7,159 nucleotides of DNA, from the NCBI GenBank assembly GCA_035541735.1, contig DATKMS010000123.1, forward strand, positions 1 through 7,159. Direction: 5' to 3'. The translations under genes and the position numbers were made by a program. The stretch comes from DATKMS01 sp035541735. GTDB lineage: Bacteria > Desulfobacterota > Binatia > HRBIN30. Below, piece after piece: positions 5,750 to 7,159 of the stretch. The notes beneath the pieces are model-generated. The model saw only the letters and a program-made list of their open reading frames with translations. It had not been told where the DNA came from and did not search any database. The first letter of the stretch is position 1. Each line of letters begins with the position of its first letter.

Positions 5750-6607
5750 ATGGGCACTCCCGGGACGCTCTTCGTGGTGGCCACCCCCCTTGGCAACCTG
5801 GAAGACATCACTCTGCGCGCACTCCGCGTTCTCAAAGAGGTCGGCATGATCGCCGCGGAGGATACACGCCACAGTCGCAAGCTGTTGGCACACTACGGCA
5901 TCACCACACCGCTCACCAGCTACTATGACGAGAACGAGCGGCACAAGGCGCCGGCGCTGGTCGAGCAGGTCAAGCACGGCAAGAGCCTGGCGCTGATTTC
6001 CGACGCCGGCACGCCCGGCATTGCCGACCCGGGGTATCATCTGGTGCGCGCGGCCATCGCCGCCGGGGTTCGGGTCGTGCCGATTCCCGGCCCTTCCGCC
6101 GTTGCGGCTGCGCTCAGCGTTGCCGGGCTGCCGACGGACCGTTTTGCTTTCGATGGCTTCGTGCCGGCGAAGGTAGGGGCGCGGCGCAAGTTCTTCACCG
6201 CGCTGGCGCAGGAGACGCGCACGCTTGTGGTGTACGAGGCGGCACGCCGGCTCGAGGGATGTCTCCAGGATCTCCACGAGATCCTCGGAAACCGGCAAGT
6301 GGTGATGCTGCGCGAGCTGACCAAGCTGTTCGAAGAAATCGTCCGCGGGCCCGTGAGCGAGGTGGCCGTACAGCTGCGCGAGCGTGCCGCCACCCGTCCC
6401 TTACAAGGCGAAGTGACCCTCGTCATTGCTGCGGGTGCGCCGCCGGCTCCGGTGCCAGCCGAAGACCTCACCACCGCTATCCAGCGTCTGCGTGGCGAAG
6501 GCATGAGCCTCAAAGAGATCGCCCGCGTCCTGGCGCGCGAGCGCAGCCTCTCACGCCGTCAGGTATATCAGGCCGGCCTCGCCCTCCCCGCCGAGCACAA
6601 AGCGTAG
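5750..6607 (+). CDS. rsmI: 16S rRNA (cytidine1402-2'-O)-methyltransferase RsmI
   Basis: RsmI uses S-adenosylmethionine to 2'-O-methylate C1402 in the decoding centre of 16S rRNA, acting with RsmH (N4 methylation of the same base) to tune start-codon choice and fidelity. The 285-residue length matches E. coli RsmI (286). Tetrapyrrole-methylase-fold motifs are in order: LFVVATPLGNLEDIT (7-21), IAAEDTRHSRKLL (34-46), ALISDAGTPGIADPGYHLV (81-99), VVPIPGPSAV (109-118), GLPTDRFAFDGFVPAK (126-141), the ELTK segment (189-192) and the GEVTLVI strand (220-226). The C-terminal region (~240-280, MSLKEIARVLARE, SRRQVYQAGL) is the helix-turn-helix-like tail typical of the family. ATG 5750 is the first ATG after an in-frame TAG at 5690-5692; no clear Shine-Dalgarno sequence precedes it. 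The neighbours do not include the usual partners (lpoA/yraN or rsmH). Confidence 0.96.
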   Translation: MGTPGTLFVVATPLGNLEDITLRALRVLKEVGMIAAEDTRHSRKLLAHYGITTPLTSYYDENERHKAPALVEQVKHGKSLALISDAGTPGIADPGYHLVRAAIAAGVRVVPIPGPSAVAAALSVAGLPTDRFAFDGFVPAKVGARRKFFTALAQETRTLVVYEAARRLEGCLQDLHEILGNRQVVMLRELTKLFEEIVRGPVSEVAVQLRERAATRPLQGEVTLVIAAGAPPAPVPAEDLTTAIQRLRGEGMSLKEIARVLARERSLSRRQVYQAGLALPAEHKA

Positions 6608-6626
6608 CGGCGCTGCCTGCCATTGC

Positions 6627-6656
6627 TTGCGGCCGTGGCGGCGGTCCGAGTATGGT
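6627..6656 (+). promoter_or_regulatory. Putative sigma-70-type promoter for the miniprotein
   Basis: TTGCGG (6627-6632) and TATGGT (6651-6656) are separated by 18 bases, giving a plausible -35/-10 pair that matches the consensus at 3/6 and 4/6 positions. A transcript would start near 6663, just before the ribosome binding site at 6666-6674. Support is pattern and spacing only; the match is modest. Confidence 0.4.
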
Positions 6657-6677
6657 GCGGGACGCGGAGGAGAGCGC

Positions 6678-6791
6678 GTGAAGACACGACACAAATGGAT
6701 GTTGGCAGTCGGGTTGCTGATTGCGATCGCGGCGTGGTTTGCCTGGACATGGCTCACCGCTGAGAGCGATGTGGGAATGGTGCCGCGCTGA
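6678..6791 (+). CDS. 37-residue single-pass membrane miniprotein
   Basis: A GTG codon at 6678 follows a strong ribosome binding site, GGAGGAGAG at 6666-6674, with AGGAG ending 5 bases before the start. The 37-codon frame ends at TGA 6789-6791. The product has a basic N-terminus (residues 2-6, KTRHK), one hydrophobic Trp-rich helix at about 8-28 (MLAVGLLIAIAAWFAWTWL) and a short polar tail (ESDVGMVPR). By the positive-inside rule the N-terminus should be cytoplasmic. No family is recognised. It begins 70 bases after rsmI, has a putative promoter at 6627-6656 and is followed within 8 bases by a strong hairpin, so it looks like its own transcription unit. A lipoprotein is unlikely because there is no Cys. 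A cleaved signal peptide with a very short mature part is the main alternative. Confidence 0.6.
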   Translation: MKTRHKWMLAVGLLIAIAAWFAWTWLTAESDVGMVPR

Positions 6792-6798
6792 AAATACC

Positions 6799-6832
6799 AA
6801 CGCCCCGGGGCACCAAGGCACACCGGGGCGTT
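6799..6832. terminator. Bidirectional intrinsic-terminator-like hairpin
   Basis: AACGCCCCGG (6799-6808) pairs perfectly with CCGGGGCGTT (6823-6832), with a 14-base loop, between two convergent genes. Rightwards it follows the miniprotein stop by 7 bases and leads into TTCGCTTC, a weak T-rich tract. On the minus strand the stem is followed by GGTATTTT (the complement of 6791-6798), a better T-tract for ending hsp20 transcripts. Confidence 0.7.
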
Positions 6833-6843
6833 CGCTTCATCCG

Positions 6844-6887
6844 GCCCGGCTGGCGGCCGGGCACTCTACCCGAGGCTGGGCTCGGGT
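6844..6887. repeat. Two tandem hairpins at the 3' side of hsp20
   Basis: GCCCGGC (6844-6850) / GCCGGGC (6856-6862) with a 5-base loop, and ACCCGAG (6868-6874) / CTCGGGT (6881-6887) with a 6-base loop, are both perfect 7-base stems. With the hairpin at 6799-6832 they fill the gap between the convergent genes. They lack T-tracts and may back up termination or protect the hsp20 mRNA 3' end. Confidence 0.5.
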
Positions 6888-6904
6888 GAACTCGCGTGCT
6901 CAGA

Positions 6905-7159
6905 TCAGTGAACCGTGATCGGAACCTTCTTCGTAGCCATTCCCTTCGGTGCCGTCATGGTCACCTCGAGCACGCCATCGTGATACGTGGCCTTTACCGA
7001 GTCGGCGTCCACACCAGTGGGTAGCGTGATGGTCCGCTCAAAACGGCCGTAGCTCACCTCGCGGTAGAACTCGTCGCCACGTTTGCCTTCGTCCACCATC
7101 TTGCGCTCACCTTTGATGGTCAGCCGATCTCCTTCGACTGCCAACTCCACATGCTTCGG
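6905..7159 (-). CDS. Hsp20 / alpha-crystallin family small heat-shock protein (5' end missing)
   Basis: The visible C-terminal 84 residues belong to a small heat-shock protein, an ATP-independent chaperone that holds unfolding proteins in large oligomers. Numbering from the window edge, the alpha-crystallin domain runs from VELAVEGDRLTIKGER (4-19) through YGRFERTITLPTGVDADSV (37-55) to the hallmark A-x4-GVL motif (Ala57, GVL 62-64) and ends with a short tail. The tail carries V79-P-I81, an I/V-x-I/V-type motif that usually docks neighbouring subunits. The stop is TGA on the minus strand (6905-6907). The frame stays open to the edge (Pro-Lys-His before an internal GTG at 7150), so the start and N-terminal arm lie outside; the GTG is not a credible start because it falls inside the domain. 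The gene is convergent with the miniprotein gene. Confidence 0.95.
   Translation of the reverse strand, partial: PKHVELAVEGDRLTIKGERKMVDEGKRGDEFYREVSYGRFERTITLPTGVDADSVKATYHDGVLEVTMTAPKGMATKKVPITVH

Noticed and set aside
4495..5880. 461-codon open frame on the minus strand across the channel gene and the start of rsmI
   Set aside because: It is antisense to two clearly assigned genes, runs through the palindromic spacer, and its His/Arg/Gln-rich product shows no family motifs. Long antisense frames are expected in DNA with high third-position GC.
6721..6918. 65-codon forward frame over the miniprotein end and the hairpins
   Set aside because: It would read through the terminator-like stem and into the hsp20 3' end. 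It has no ribosome binding site, unlike the GTG frame at 6678.
1..7159. CRISPR arrays, tRNA or rRNA genes, insertion sequences
   Set aside because: No regularly spaced repeats, no tRNA-like cloverleaf or rRNA sequence and no transposase motifs were found on reading both strands.

Overview
The window is GC-rich bacterial chromosomal DNA. Its coding regions strongly prefer G or C at the third codon position. No gene fixes the taxon. The mix of RsmI, an Hsp20 chaperone, an MscS channel fused to a cyclic-nucleotide-binding domain and a large patatin-like lipase would fit an environmental, probably Gram-negative lineage (deltaproteobacterial, Binatota-like or similar). That placement is an inference.

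Layout, left to right: the tail of an unidentified gene (1-69); a large patatin-like phospholipase with an N-terminal helical-repeat region and C-terminal membrane segments (109-2808); a papain-family (C1) cysteine peptidase (2999-3796); a 320-base gap with hairpins but no convincing gene; an MscS-type channel with a C-terminal cyclic-nucleotide-binding domain (4117-5625); a short spacer carrying palindromes (5626-5749); rsmI, the 16S rRNA C1402 2'-O-methyltransferase (5750-6607); a 37-codon membrane miniprotein with its own putative promoter and strong ribosome binding site (6678-6791); a bidirectional-terminator-like hairpin and two further hairpins (6799-6887); and the 3' part of a convergent Hsp20 gene that runs off the right edge (6905-7159, minus strand).

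All genes except hsp20 read rightwards, but the gaps (190, 320 and 124 bases) argue against one tight operon. RsmI and Hsp20 are housekeeping and stress functions. The left part is more unusual: a membrane-attached lipid hydrolase fused to a sensor-like repeat region, then a cysteine peptidase, then a ligand-gated channel. These three resemble effector or sensor components seen in bacterial stress and conflict systems. No nucleotide cyclase, sensor kinase or other trigger gene lies in the window, so a joint system is only a hypothesis. The most striking DNA-level features are a perfect 24-base palindrome inside the channel's nucleotide-binding domain, a perfect 22-base palindrome upstream of rsmI, and the separate transcription unit for the miniprotein.
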